From NCBI RefSeq assembly GCF_002741075.1, contig NZ_CP016634.1, forward strand, positions 3,626,001 to 3,690,000: a stretch of 64,000 nucleotides of DNA, read 5' to 3'. Origin of the DNA: Pseudomonas putida (lineage in GTDB: Bacteria; Pseudomonadota; Gammaproteobacteria; Pseudomonadales; Pseudomonadaceae). Shown piece by piece: positions 44,176 through 53,570 of the stretch. The notes beneath the pieces are model-generated. The model worked only from the letters and a program-made list of their open reading frames with translations, had not been told where the DNA came from and ran no database searches. The position numbers were made by a program, and so were the translations under genes. Positions within the stretch are counted from its first letter, which is position 1, and each line of letters begins with the position of its first letter.

Positions 44176-46506
44176 TCATCCCTGCGCGCAGCTCACCTCG
44201 ATCCGATTCCCCGGCTTCGCTTTCTCGAACTTGATCGCCACGAACTTCGACGTCGGGGTGTAGGTCCCCTCGCCATAGCTGTCCAGCGGCACCAGCGGAT
44301 TGGTCTCCGGGTAGTAGGCTGCCGCCTGGCCTTCAGGCAGGTCGTAAGCCACCAGGCGGAAGCCCGATACTCGTCGTTCGCGGCCATCTTCCCAGAGCGA
44401 CACGATGTCCACGTGCTCGCCAGGCTCGAAGCCCAGGCGGCGGATGTCGGCCTCGTTGACGAACACCACCTCACGCAGGCCGAACACGCCCCGGTAGCGG
44501 TCGTCCAGGCCGTACAGGGTGGTGTTGTACTGATCGTGCGAACGCAGGGTCTGTAGGATCAGGTCCGGCTTGTCGCCACGCGCCAGGACCTGGGCGTTGA
44601 CCAGTTGTTCCGGCAATTCGCTGGGTGTGAACTGGGCCTTGCCGGCGGCGGTGTTCCACTCGCGCCTGGCCGCCGCGTTGCCCAAGTGGAAGCCTCCCGG
44701 TTGTGCCAGACGCGCGTTGAAGTCGGCAAAACCTGGAATCACATCGGCGATCAGGTCGCGGATGCGTGCATAGTCGCCAACGGCCCACGCCCAATCGATC
44801 GGGTGTTTGCCCAGGGTCGCCTGGGCCATGCCGGCAATGATTGCCGGCTCCGAGCGCAGGTGTGGCGAGCGGGGTTTGAGCTGGCCGTGGGAGATATGCA
44901 CCATGCTGAAGGTGTCCTCGACCGTGACGCCTTGCGGGCCTTCGGCCTGCAGGTCGATCTCGGTACGGCCCAGGCACGGCAGGATCAGCGCATCGCGGCC
45001 GGTCACCAGGTGCGAACGGTTGAGCTTGGTGGAGATCTGCACGGTCAGCGCACAGTTGCGCATCGCCGCGTGGGTGCGCGGGGTATCGGGTGTGGCCTGG
45101 GCAAAGTTGCCGCCCAGACCGATGAACACCTTGGCGCGCTGTTCTTCCATGGCCTTGATCGCCAGCACGGCGTTATGGCCATGGGCGCGGGGAACCTTGA
45201 ACTGGAAGCGTTTTTCCAGGGCATCGAGCAGGCGCGCCGGGGGCTTCTCGTCGATGCCCATGGTGCGGTCGCCCTGCACGTTGCTGTGGCCACGCACCGG
45301 TGACAAGCCCGCGCCTGGCTTGCCGACGTTGCCGCGCAGCAACTGCAGGTTGACGATCTCCTGCACGGTCGGCACCGAATGGCGATGTTGGGTCACGCCC
45401 ATCGCCCAGCACATGATCACCCGCTCGGCCTTGCGGTACATGCGCGCGGCCAGTTCGATCTCGGCCAGGTTCAGGCCGGACTGTTGGACGATGTGCTCCC
45501 AGGACGTCCCATCCACCGCCGCCAGGTAGGCGTCCACACCATCGGTGTGCTCGGCGATGAAGGCATGGTCGAAGACAGCCGGTTCGCCCTTGGCCTGGGC
45601 CTCGCGCTCCCACAGCAGCAGGAACTTGGCAATGCCACGCATGACCGCCATGTCACCGCCCAAGGCCGGGCGGAAATACGCGGTGTTGGTCGGCTCGGAG
45701 CCGTTGCTGAGCATCTCGAACGGGTGCTGAGGGTGTTGGAAACGCTCAAGGCCCCGCTCCTTGAGCGGGTTGAAGCACACCACCTGGGCGCCACGCTTGA
45801 CCGCCTCGCGCAGCGGTTCGAGCATGCGCGGGTGGTTGGTGCCAGGGTTCTGGCCGATGACGAAGATCGCGTCAGCTTCTTCCAGGTCGTGGAAGACCAC
45901 GGTGCCCTTGCCCACGCCCAAGGTGCTGGACATGCCCACGCCGCTGGCCTCGTGGCACATGTTCGAGCAGTCGGGGAAGTTGTTGGTGCCGAAGGCGCGC
46001 ACGAACAGCTGGTACAGGAACGCCGCCTCATTGCTCGCCCGGCCGGAGGTATAGAACTCGGCCTGGTCCGGCGATTCCAGGGCATTGAGGTGCCGCGCAA
46101 TCAGCGCGAAGGCCTCATCCCAGGTGGTTTCCACGTAATGGTCAGTGGCCGCGTCATAGCGGATGGGGTGGGTCAAACGGCCTTGGTACTCGAGCCAGTA
46201 GTCGCTTTGCTCGGCCAAGGCGCTGACGCTGTACTGGGCGAAGAACGCCGGGTCCACCGAACGCCCGGTGGCCTCCCAGTTGACGGCCTTGGCGCCGTTC
46301 TCGCAGAACTTGACCATGTCGCTTTCCGGCGACTCGCCCCAGGCGCAACCAGGGCAGTCGAAGCCGCCATTCTGGTTGGTCTTGAGCATCATGCGCAGGT
46401 TCTTGAAGGCGTTCTCGCTGCCCAGCCAGGCCTTGGTCACACTCTTGAGCGCACCCCAGCCGGCGGCGGGGCCATTGTAATCCCTGATGTGGTTGTCTTC
46501 GCTCAT
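44176..46506 (-). CDS. FdhF/YdeP-family molybdopterin oxidoreductase
   Basis: 776 aa, the length of E. coli YdeP. Cysteine segment GFDCPGCAWGESPES...FCENGAKA (Cys51, 54, 68) stands in for the Fe-S motif of formate dehydrogenase H, and the bis-MGD-binding core follows (SNMCHEASGVGMSSTLG, VIGQNPGTNHPRM, GNVGKPGAGLSPVRGHSNVQGDRTMG-type loops). No active-site Cys/Sec position is obvious. YdeP is linked to acid resistance in E. coli; its substrate is unknown. No FdhD or electron-transfer partner is adjacent, but moaA is divergent and a shared 16-base box lies between. Confidence 0.9.
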   Translation of the reverse strand: MSEDNHIRDYNGPAAGWGALKSVTKAWLGSENAFKNLRMMLKTNQNGGFDCPGCAWGESPESDMVKFCENGAKAVNWEATGRSVDPAFFAQYSVSALAEQSDYWLEYQGRLTHPIRYDAATDHYVETTWDEAFALIARHLNALESPDQAEFYTSGRASNEAAFLYQLFVRAFGTNNFPDCSNMCHEASGVGMSSTLGVGKGTVVFHDLEEADAIFVIGQNPGTNHPRMLEPLREAVKRGAQVVCFNPLKERGLERFQHPQHPFEMLSNGSEPTNTAYFRPALGGDMAVMRGIAKFLLLWEREAQAKGEPAVFDHAFIAEHTDGVDAYLAAVDGTSWEHIVQQSGLNLAEIELAARMYRKAERVIMCWAMGVTQHRHSVPTVQEIVNLQLLRGNVGKPGAGLSPVRGHSNVQGDRTMGIDEKPPARLLDALEKRFQFKVPRAHGHNAVLAIKAMEEQRAKVFIGLGGNFAQATPDTPRTHAAMRNCALTVQISTKLNRSHLVTGRDALILPCLGRTEIDLQAEGPQGVTVEDTFSMVHISHGQLKPRSPHLRSEPAIIAGMAQATLGKHPIDWAWAVGDYARIRDLIADVIPGFADFNARLAQPGGFHLGNAAARREWNTAAGKAQFTPSELPEQLVNAQVLARGDKPDLILQTLRSHDQYNTTLYGLDDRYRGVFGLREVVFVNEADIRRLGFEPGEHVDIVSLWEDGRERRVSGFRLVAYDLPEGQAAAYYPETNPLVPLDSYGEGTYTPTSKFVAIKFEKAKPGNRIEVSCAQG

Positions 46507-46583
46507 GGGGTCCTCGGGCGCTTGAAAAATGCACCGGCAATGGATGTCCGGCTTTTTTTCAGCCTATGAAGAGTGGCCCCAGC

Positions 46584-46599
46584 GCGTCCAATCGATATG
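46584..46599. promoter_or_regulatory. Shared 16-base box, fdhF/moaA copy
   Basis: GCGTCCAATCGATATG in the fdhF-moaA divergent region, 78 bases before fdhF. An exact copy lies at 49550-49565 upstream of moaB. The core contains ATCGAT/ATATCGAT dyad symmetry. Proposed operator for the LysR gene now at 56436 (inference). Confidence 0.5.
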
Positions 46600-46782
46600 C
46601 CTGACAGTGTGATAAACAGTTTCGATCAAGACTCGCAGGCCTTGTATTTCGAGGCCTGTAGCCATGATAGAGGAGACTGATCGTTTGGTCGGGGAAAGCA
46701 ATTTGACGGGGGTGCGCACAGGTTATAGCTTGGAATGAGTCTGCGGCGCCGCGCCGCTTCACCCAACCTGCAGAGCACGATC

Positions 46783-47787
46783 GTGGAAGAAAACACCCGG
46801 GCACTGATCGACGGATTCAATCGGCGTATCGACTACCTACGGATGTCGGTGACCGACCGCTGCGACTTCCGTTGCGTCTACTGCATGGCCGAGGACATGC
46901 AGTTCCTGCCACGCCAGCAGATTCTCAGCCTCGAGGAGTTGTACCAGGTGGCCGAGCGTTTCGTCGCCCTGGGGACCCGCAAGATCCGCCTGACCGGTGG
47001 CGAGCCCCTGGTACGCCAAGGCATCGTCGGGCTGTGCGCACGCATCGCCGCCCTGCCAGGCCTGCGCGAACTGTGCCTGACCAGCAACGGCTCACAACTG
47101 GGCCGCCTGGCCCAGCCGCTGTTCGACGCTGGCGTATCGCGCCTGAACATCAGCCTGGACAGCCTCGATGCCGAACGTTTCCGCAGCTTGACCCGCACGG
47201 GCGATCTGAATCAGGTGATCGCCGGCATCGACGCCGCGCGCAGCGCCGGTTTCCGCCGCACCAAGCTCAACTGCGTAGTGCTCAAGGGCCGCAATGACCA
47301 TGAAATCGTCGACCTGGTGCGCTTTGCCGTCGATCGCGAACTGGACATCTCCTTCATCGAGGAAATGCCCCTGGGTGTGATCAGCGAACATGAACGCGGC
47401 GAATCCTACTGCTCCAGCGACGACGTGCGTGCACGCATCGCCGAGCATTTCACCCTGGTCGAATCGGCCGAATCGTCCCAAGGTCCGGCCCGCTACTGGC
47501 GTTTGGCCGAAGCACCACAAACCCGGGTCGGTTTCATCTCGCCCCACAGCCACAACTTCTGCGCCACCTGCAACCGCGTACGCCTCACCGTCGAGGGCCG
47601 CCTGCTGCTCTGCCTGGGCAACGAGCACTCGATGGACCTCAAGCAGACCCTGCGCGCCCACCCAGGCGACGCCGAGCGCCTGGAGCAGGCCATTCGCGAC
47701 GCCATGCAGCTCAAGCCCTACCGCCACCACTTCGAGGTCGGCGGCGAGGTGCAGATCCTGCGTTTCATGAACATGACCGGCGGCTGA
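46783..47787 (+). CDS. moaA: GTP 3',8-cyclase MoaA
   Basis: 334 aa radical-SAM enzyme, first step of molybdopterin synthesis. N-terminal cluster motif CDFRCVYC (C-x3-C-x2-C), C-terminal cluster [20 protein letters not shown] (C-x2-C-x13-C), GGEPLVR for SAM. GTG 46783 ([20 protein letters not shown]) is preferred because family N termini start there; ATG 46735 would add 16 arginine-rich residues. It lacks the C-terminal GG pair at the exact end seen in E. coli MoaA (here ...MTGG, so the GG is in fact kept). Divergent from the molybdoenzyme fdhF, which needs its product. A bestrophin gene follows 20 bases later. Confidence 0.95.
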   Translation: MEENTRALIDGFNRRIDYLRMSVTDRCDFRCVYCMAEDMQFLPRQQILSLEELYQVAERFVALGTRKIRLTGGEPLVRQGIVGLCARIAALPGLRELCLTSNGSQLGRLAQPLFDAGVSRLNISLDSLDAERFRSLTRTGDLNQVIAGIDAARSAGFRRTKLNCVVLKGRNDHEIVDLVRFAVDRELDISFIEEMPLGVISEHERGESYCSSDDVRARIAEHFTLVESAESSQGPARYWRLAEAPQTRVGFISPHSHNFCATCNRVRLTVEGRLLLCLGNEHSMDLKQTLRAHPGDAERLEQAIRDAMQLKPYRHHFEVGGEVQILRFMNMTGG

Positions 47788-47807
47788 CCGGCCGCCTCTG
47801 GAACACC

Positions 47808-48707
47808 ATGATCGTCCATCCCCGCCCCGATGTGCTGCGCGTGCTCTTCACCCTCAAAGGGTCGATCGTCAAGCGCATCGCCCTGCGCTGCCTGATGGTG
47901 ACCGTGCTGGCCGCACTGATCGTGTTGGTCGAGCATCACTTCCCGGCGTTCTTCTACCCGGTCAGTGCCACGCCCTTCACGCTGCTGGGCCTGTCGCTGT
48001 CGATCTTCATGAGTTTTCGCAACAACGTCTGTTACGACCGTTGGTGGGAGGGCCGAAAGGCCTGGGGGCAGTTGCTCATCGAGATCCGCTCGTTCATCCG
48101 CCAAAGCCAGGCGATCGATGACGAACACCTGCGCGCCCGGCTGCTTCGCGGGCTGTGTGGCTTTGCCCATGCCCTGAACGCGCGCCTGCGCAACGAAGAC
48201 GAACTGCGGGCCGCCGGCCCCTGGCTGGACGAAGCACCACGCGCAGGCTCCTACAACCCTTGCGATGCCATCCTGCGAGAGATCGGCGAAGCGTGCTCGC
48301 GCCTGGCGCACGACAAGCAGATCAGTGAATGGCGCTATACCTTGCTGGAACAGCGCCTGGTGGGGATGTCGCAGGTGCAGGCGAACTGCGAACGGATCAA
48401 GACCACGCCGATGCCCTTCCCCTACACCTTGCTGCTGCACCGCACCAGCTACATCTTCTGCCTGTTGTTGCCCTTCGCCCTGGCCGAACCCTTGGGCTGG
48501 CTGGCCCCGGCGTTCACCACCATCATCAGCTACACCTTCTTCGGCCTGGACGCCATCGGCAACGAGCTGGAAGACCCCTTCGGGCGCGACGAAAACGACC
48601 TGCCGACCGATGCCTTGGTACGCACCGTCGAGCGCGACGTGCTCTCGGCACTGGGCCACGAGCCGCTACCACCGGCGTTGGTGCCAGTCGATCATGTGCT
48701 GAGCTGA
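47808..48707 (+). CDS. Bestrophin-family anion channel
   Basis: 299 aa. Four membrane helices; LMVTVLAALIVLVEHHFP first, TPFTLLGLSLSIFMSFRNNVCYDRWWEGRKAWGQL (core FRNNVCYDRWWEGRK is the family signature) second; FCLLLPFALAEPLGWLAP and a cytosolic C-terminal segment with DPFGRDENDLPTD follow. Bacterial bestrophins are pentameric channels for anions or cations. Co-directional with moaA and close to it, though no functional link is known. Followed by REP elements. Confidence 0.9.
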   Translation: MIVHPRPDVLRVLFTLKGSIVKRIALRCLMVTVLAALIVLVEHHFPAFFYPVSATPFTLLGLSLSIFMSFRNNVCYDRWWEGRKAWGQLLIEIRSFIRQSQAIDDEHLRARLLRGLCGFAHALNARLRNEDELRAAGPWLDEAPRAGSYNPCDAILREIGEACSRLAHDKQISEWRYTLLEQRLVGMSQVQANCERIKTTPMPFPYTLLLHRTSYIFCLLLPFALAEPLGWLAPAFTTIISYTFFGLDAIGNELEDPFGRDENDLPTDALVRTVERDVLSALGHEPLPPALVPVDHVLS

Positions 48708-48734
48708 ACCACTGTCGTGAACCACGCCACACAC

Positions 48735-48809
48735 CCTGTGGGAGCGGGTTCACCCGCGAATACGTCAGTGGATTCACCACCGCATTCGCGGGTAAACCCG
48801 CTCCCACAA
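48735..48809. repeat. REP pair, inverted
   Basis: CTGTGGGAGCGGGTTCACCCGCGAA and TTCGCGGGTAAACCCGCTCCCACAAG enclose about 22 bases in the 246-base gap between bestrophin and moaB. Confidence 0.85.
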
Positions 48810-48902
48810 GTGTCAATTGCACATACCCGATACAGCGCATGAAACGCTATCGCTGGTGCTGATGCCGGCCGAGCTGAACACTGTCGTGAACCACACCCGG
48901 CA

Positions 48903-48926
48903 CCCTGTAGGAGCGGGTTCACCCGA
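48903..48926. repeat. Single partial REP element
   Basis: CCTGTAGGAGCGGGTTCACCCG; the distal half is missing. Same intergenic gap as the pair at 48735. Confidence 0.65.
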
Positions 48927-48953
48927 CTCCACAGGCGCCAGCCAGCCGCTTGT

Positions 48954-49517
48954 CTACCCCCGACTTTCGCAGGCCCCCACCGCCTTGAGGTGTGGGACGA
49001 AATTGCACGGCCGGTGCCGCGCGTCCAGTTGCTCCACCAGAATGCCTTCCCAGGCCGTGCGGCAGGCTCCGGTCGAGCCTGGCAAGCAGCAGACCAAGGT
49101 GCCGTTGGCCAATCCGGCCAGGGCCCGGCTCTGTACGGTCGAGGTGCCGATATCGAGGATCGACAACGCCCGGAACAATTCACCGAAGCCATCGATGCGC
49201 TTGTCCAGCAAACACTCCACCGCCTCCGGCGTGCTGTCGCGCCCGGTGAATCCCGTGCCGCCGGTGATCATCACTACCTGCACCTGATCATCGGCGATCC
49301 ATTGGGCGACCTGGGCGCGGATCTTGTAGAGATCGTCCTTGAGCAGCGCTCGCGCCACCAGGCGATGCCCGACCTCCACCGCCCGGGTGGCAAGCAGCTC
49401 GCCCGAGGTGTCGTTATCAAAGGTGCGGGTATCGCTGACGGTCAGCACGGCGACATTGAGCGGTACGAACACCGCATCCGGTTTCACACTCACCTTGGGT
49501 TCCTCTGCGTAGGGCAT
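48954..49517 (-). CDS. moaB: Molybdenum cofactor biosynthesis protein MoaB
   Basis: 187 aa MoaB/Mog-type protein that adenylates molybdopterin before Mo insertion. Motifs: AVLTVSDTRTFDNDTSG, MITGGTGFTGRDSTPEA (MPT-binding), CLPGSTGACRTAWE. Standard length for Pseudomonas MoaB. Reads left; upstream is the shared box (49550) and then the type VI module, which separates it from the LysR gene at 56436. Confidence 0.93.
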   Translation of the reverse strand: MPYAEEPKVSVKPDAVFVPLNVAVLTVSDTRTFDNDTSGELLATRAVEVGHRLVARALLKDDLYKIRAQVAQWIADDQVQVVMITGGTGFTGRDSTPEAVECLLDKRIDGFGELFRALSILDIGTSTVQSRALAGLANGTLVCCLPGSTGACRTAWEGILVEQLDARHRPCNFVPHLKAVGACESRG

Positions 49518-49549
49518 TGTCCCACCACGCTAGAGCCTAGCCCCGGGCG

Positions 49550-49565
49550 GCGTCCAATCGATATG
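49550..49565. promoter_or_regulatory. Shared 16-base box, moaB copy
   Basis: GCGTCCAATCGATATG, identical to 46584-46599, 33 bases before the moaB start. Its last three bases are also the first bases of the 12-base direct repeat at 49563. Confidence 0.5.
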
Positions 49566-49574
49566 GCAAACCGC
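49563..49574 (+). repeat. Left 12-base direct repeat of the T6SS module
   Basis: ATGGCAAACCGC; same sequence and orientation at 56376-56387. The two copies enclose the PAAR-tla3-tle3-vgrG block and its AT-rich upstream region. Confidence 0.55.
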
Positions 49575-49607
49575 ATTATCGAGGGTGTCTATCAGACCCC
49601 AACGCCA

Positions 49608-49883
49608 TCAAGGTGAATGCGTCAACAGTGTCAGCGCGTGGCTCGCCATGCCCTGACAACCACAGGCCAATCGGTGCCCTTGCAATACGACGGGGATGCC
49701 GTTCAAGCGTCGGTTCGGGTGCCCTTCGATAAAAGCGAACTCCCCCTTGTGCAAGGGGCACCTGGCCTTGTCACCGACCACGGCCGGCGTCTGACCGTTG
49801 AGCGTATGGGAGCCGGCCAGTTGGCAGGCCACTACACGACCACCGCTGCTGATAGGGTCGCCCAGGCAAACAGGCGCGCTCAT
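49608..49883 (-). CDS. PAAR-domain protein (T6SS tip)
   Basis: 91 aa, a bare PAAR domain that sharpens the VgrG spike. SAPVCLGDPISSGGRVV opens it with the PVCLGDPI strand; metal-binding Cys/His are in VVACQLAGSH, KARCPLHKGE and RLACGCQ. No effector extension. Its ATG overlaps the tla3 stop by 4 bases, so it is the last gene of the vgrG operon and presumably caps this VgrG. Confidence 0.88.
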   Translation of the reverse strand: MSAPVCLGDPISSGGRVVACQLAGSHTLNGQTPAVVGDKARCPLHKGEFAFIEGHPNRRLNGIPVVLQGHRLACGCQGMASHALTLLTHSP

Positions 49884-51550
49884 CCGGGAGAACCGTAGCT
49901 GAACGGGTCCTGGCCACGCGTCTTGCGGTTCTTCGCTTTGCGCGCTTCATCCGGTGGGCGGACCATCTGCACCGTCAGGCTGCCATCAGCGCCGGCATAC
50001 ACCACCGCACTCGTGCCACCCTCCAGGTAACTGGCGATGGTCGCCAGGTTGATCTGCACCAGCGCACCGCTGACACCGGTATTTCCCAGGCGTCGGCCGA
50101 TGTCATAGCCCTCTTCCACGTTGCCGATGTCCAGGCCGTGGCCGTCGGTGTTGAGTGCATGCAGGGCGTTGGTGAGGGCGATTTCCGCTTCGAGGTTATG
50201 GGTGGTGTCGTAGAACACCCGCACGGGCTCATGGCCCTTGGGCAAGGTTTCCAGCGCTTGCAACCAACCGGCTTGCAATGCCCTGGCCTGCAACGCGGGC
50301 TTCAGGCGCTTGCCGTTTTCATCCTGCATCAGGACTTTGATCGGGCGGTGCAGATAGCCCAGTACTGGCGAGGCGTCGAACTCTTTGACCTGGTGTTGGG
50401 CCCAGCGGATGGGCAACCACGGGGACGGCTCGAAATGACCGGGGCCTCGGTTGCTGATGGTTTGCCAGAGTTCGGGGAGTTTGGATTGCCAATAAGCGGT
50501 GGACATGGTGCCTGGGCCATAGGGCCGCTCGATCCCCTCCGCACGCTTGGCCTCTTCATATACCTTTCTGAACTGAGGCGAGTACTTCCAGTAAAAGGCC
50601 CAGAGCTTGCCCAAGTCCGTGTTTTTGTTTTGGTTGTTCTCGGCTTCATCGACAGCGGAAAAACGAATGTACCGATCCACGCGATCTGACCGGGCAAGCA
50701 GTAATCCCGCCGCGTTCTCGTATACGGTCGGCACGACGTGGCCATTTTGCAATCCTAGCGTGCCTGCCACGCGTAAACTGTTGCGTTTAATGTCACCATC
50801 CTCACTTACTATCAACGCCTGTGGCACCTTCACGTTGGCATCAAAGAACGTAAACAGCCGCTCAATCATGTGTTGTGCATGGGTGGTGTCCTCAGCCTCT
50901 TGCCACAAAAAAAGTGTTACCCCCAAGGTGGCGGCATTTCGTCCACCCAAAATATTAGCCGCAGCGCCTGTATCAGATGGCTGCTTAGGGGGACCTATAC
51001 TGAAAACGGGGATAGGCCAATAAGCGACTGATTCCCCTGCCGAGTGCTTAAATGCCAAGCGAGACTTTATATTCCGAGAGCTCCGTCTCGATGTTAAGGA
51101 CGCTTCATACGACTTGGGATCGCGTGAGTATATCGACGCGAAATTATTATTCTTATCCTTGATAAACTTCCAAATTCTAGTCTGAGCATCTCGGTGAATC
51201 GCCACCCCTGCACCCCGTATTTCCAATGAAAACGTGTGTGCGGGCGCTGACTCCTGCTCCGCGAGCGCAGCCAAAAGCTCGCGCCTATAGGCAGCTTGCT
51301 TGGCCTTTTCGCTCGCCAAGGCATTGAGCCACCAATGGATGCTAAAAACCAATGCTACGATACCGATAGCGGTTGAAACGCCCAAAGCCAGCAGCGGCTT
51401 AATATCACGCTGTACCATGTTGAATTCCTGTACCTTTGGGTAAGCGGTCATCAAGAAACCGAACCAAAGCATAAACAGCACGCCGGCCAACCAAAAATAA
51501 GGTCCGAGAGAGGGACGCGCACTATCGTTTACCTTATCTCCCTTCACCAC
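49880..51550 (-). CDS. tla3: Type VI lipase adaptor Tla3 (DUF2875)
   Basis: 556 aa starting at GTG 51550 (AAGGA 4 bases upstream), overlapping the tle3 end by 17 bases. Two N-terminal membrane helices (FWLAGVLFMLWFGFLM about 18-34 and LALGVSTAIGIVALVF about 53-68), then a cytoplasmic or periplasmic DUF2875/Tla3 region. In P. aeruginosa the counterpart (PA0259) loads Tle3 on VgrG2b. The first ~330 codons (50560-51550) are visibly AT-richer than the rest, with codons rare elsewhere in the window, hinting at a recombined segment. Confidence 0.85.
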   Translation of the reverse strand: MVKGDKVNDSARPSLGPYFWLAGVLFMLWFGFLMTAYPKVQEFNMVQRDIKPLLALGVSTAIGIVALVFSIHWWLNALASEKAKQAAYRRELLAALAEQESAPAHTFSLEIRGAGVAIHRDAQTRIWKFIKDKNNNFASIYSRDPKSYEASLTSRRSSRNIKSRLAFKHSAGESVAYWPIPVFSIGPPKQPSDTGAAANILGGRNAATLGVTLFLWQEAEDTTHAQHMIERLFTFFDANVKVPQALIVSEDGDIKRNSLRVAGTLGLQNGHVVPTVYENAAGLLLARSDRVDRYIRFSAVDEAENNQNKNTDLGKLWAFYWKYSPQFRKVYEEAKRAEGIERPYGPGTMSTAYWQSKLPELWQTISNRGPGHFEPSPWLPIRWAQHQVKEFDASPVLGYLHRPIKVLMQDENGKRLKPALQARALQAGWLQALETLPKGHEPVRVFYDTTHNLEAEIALTNALHALNTDGHGLDIGNVEEGYDIGRRLGNTGVSGALVQINLATIASYLEGGTSAVVYAGADGSLTVQMVRPPDEARKAKNRKTRGQDPFSYGSPG

Positions 51551-53570
51551 GCGTTCCTTCTTTATCGAGTCCAGTCATTAAGGACGGAGGCGTAAGAGAC
51601 ACCAAGTCAGTGGAAGGAAATTCACCTTCCACATAATAGAAATGACACGCTTCTACCAAGGCCTTTGTTTCACCACTGAGTTTTTTCCAACCAGGCAATT
51701 TGACAACCTCATCAAATCGCTCACTGTCTAGCTTCCAATCCGCAATCGCCACCAACACCTCCCGCAGCTGCGGATCATTCAGGCAATGTGCCTGCCCCAC
51801 CGCAATATCCATGGCCGTCACCCAACGGTGGTTCTCCGGGCTGCGCAACACTGCCGAGTGGTAGCTGTTCGTCTCCAGCACATCGCGCGCAACCGCCATG
51901 CGCGCCCGAATTTCATTGGGCGTTTCCTCGCGCAGGATGTCGAAATGATCAGGAGTCCCCAGCGTCACATTGCCGTATTGGCGCACTTGTTTCAGGGCTT
52001 CAGTCTGGTCACCTGGTTCCTTGCCCTCGTTCCAGGCGGCTCGGGCTTTCTCCAAGTCGATCCGTACCGCCGAGGTGGAGATTTTTCGCCACTGAAAGCG
52101 CGCCACCGGGTTACCCAGGGCATTGCTGACGCTCACATCGTCGGGCCTATCGAGCCCCGACTTGGCAGATGACCCAGGTTGCGCCTCGCCCCCAAACATC
52201 TGCGGGGCATGGGGCGGAATCAGCGGCTCGGCATTGATCCAACGCTCTTCATCTTCGGCAATGCCCCCTTGGGAAGCGAGCCCCACGATCAGGTTGTTCC
52301 CGGGGTAACGGTGTTCTCCCTTGGCACGCAGCTTTTCCGGTTTGGCCGCTTCACCCACCCGTACCGGCTTCCCGTTACGGTGGCGCCTGGTCCATAACCG
52401 CTGGTAGAAGCGCAAGGGCTGGAGCGCCAGCATCGCCGGCGTTCCATCCGGCAAGGTATCTGGCACGCCGTAGGTGCCGATGCCCTTGACGTCATCCAGG
52501 GCAACGGTGGTGTCCTCCGGGCAAAAATACAGGTACACCTTGCCGCGATTGTCGCGCTCGGGGAACACCGTGAGATTGCCCACTTTGTCCTGGCGCGTGC
52601 CTTCGGTCGGCGACCAGAGGGGGCCGGTGCGCCCACGGTAGGTCCACAGGGCCCTGAGCTCAGGCAAGGGCGGCTGGGTGTGGGGCGTCTCGGTCACCGC
52701 CGCGACGATGCGCATCAGCGTGGCGAGGGTGTCGTGCCCTGTGGGTGTGACGCTGGGCAGCACGCTGTAGGGTGTATCCACCATGATCAGCGTGTCCGCG
52801 CAGCGCTGGCCCTTGTCGATCAACAACGCCTGGGCCAACAAGGTGATCAGGGTGCCCTGGCTATGCCCGATGATGCTGATGGTTTCGTCCGGCGATACCC
52901 GGCGGATCTCGCTGACGAGCATGGCCAGCCGGGTGGCGGCCAGCACGAAATAACGCCGATGAGGGCCCTTGCCCATGAACAGGGTATTGGGCAAGGCCAG
53001 TTGCGCCCCATGGCGCTTGAAGGCACCGAAGCCCTTGCCGTACATCTCCAGCAGATTGTTGGTGGCGTTGGCGAAGAAACCACCGCCCTTGGCGAAATGC
53101 CGGTCCAACCGGTTGTCGAAAACGTCCAGGTACTGATCGCGCAACTTGACCGGGTCATGGTTCTGGTCCCGTTTGATCTCCCCTGGCTCAGCGCGGTATC
53201 CCCAGTAGAAAGGAATCATCAGGCTGCGCGTCTTGGGGTCAGACGTGTCGCGCCGGTAGAGGTAGGTGTCAGGATCATCGAGCGCGTTCAGATCGTCACT
53301 GCCTCGCGCTTCAGGGGCAAGCTGCTTGGCCTTCTCATAATCCGCTCCGTATCGTCCCGCCTTCAGGTCCGGCCGGTCCAGCCGCTCGTTGACCCCTTGG
53401 CACAACCCCTCCTCCACCGCCTCATACGACGCCCCCGGGTCATTCACCCCATGCAGAAAGATCACCACCCCCGGCAGGTCGGCAGGCACCTCAAGGGTGC
53501 GGACGCCATCGAAGCCAGGGATAAGCCGGCTCACGCATTGCGCCACGGTGTAGTACTCGGAATCGCTCAT
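51534..53570 (-). CDS. tle3: Type VI lipase effector Tle3 (DUF3274)
   Basis: 678 aa antibacterial phospholipase. Alpha/beta-hydrolase core: oxyanion loop FLHGVNDPG (about 38-46) and nucleophile elbow IIGHSQGTLI with Ser237, followed by the DUF3274 region. No signal peptide; Tle3 is delivered to the periplasm of neighbours by the T6SS. Directly follows vgrG with a 4-base overlap. In P. aeruginosa the immunity gene tli3 lies between vgrG2b and tle3; here nothing lies between. The last ~60 codons are AT-rich like the start of tla3. Confidence 0.88.
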   Translation of the reverse strand: MSDSEYYTVAQCVSRLIPGFDGVRTLEVPADLPGVVIFLHGVNDPGASYEAVEEGLCQGVNERLDRPDLKAGRYGADYEKAKQLAPEARGSDDLNALDDPDTYLYRRDTSDPKTRSLMIPFYWGYRAEPGEIKRDQNHDPVKLRDQYLDVFDNRLDRHFAKGGGFFANATNNLLEMYGKGFGAFKRHGAQLALPNTLFMGKGPHRRYFVLAATRLAMLVSEIRRVSPDETISIIGHSQGTLITLLAQALLIDKGQRCADTLIMVDTPYSVLPSVTPTGHDTLATLMRIVAAVTETPHTQPPLPELRALWTYRGRTGPLWSPTEGTRQDKVGNLTVFPERDNRGKVYLYFCPEDTTVALDDVKGIGTYGVPDTLPDGTPAMLALQPLRFYQRLWTRRHRNGKPVRVGEAAKPEKLRAKGEHRYPGNNLIVGLASQGGIAEDEERWINAEPLIPPHAPQMFGGEAQPGSSAKSGLDRPDDVSVSNALGNPVARFQWRKISTSAVRIDLEKARAAWNEGKEPGDQTEALKQVRQYGNVTLGTPDHFDILREETPNEIRARMAVARDVLETNSYHSAVLRSPENHRWVTAMDIAVGQAHCLNDPQLREVLVAIADWKLDSERFDEVVKLPGWKKLSGETKALVEACHFYYVEGEFPSTDLVSLTPPSLMTGLDKEGTRGEGR

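Noticed and set aside
49617..49898. 93-codon plus-strand ORF over the PAAR gene as possible immunity gene
   Set aside because: Antisense to PAAR, no signal or lipobox, and wrong strand for a coupled immunity gene.
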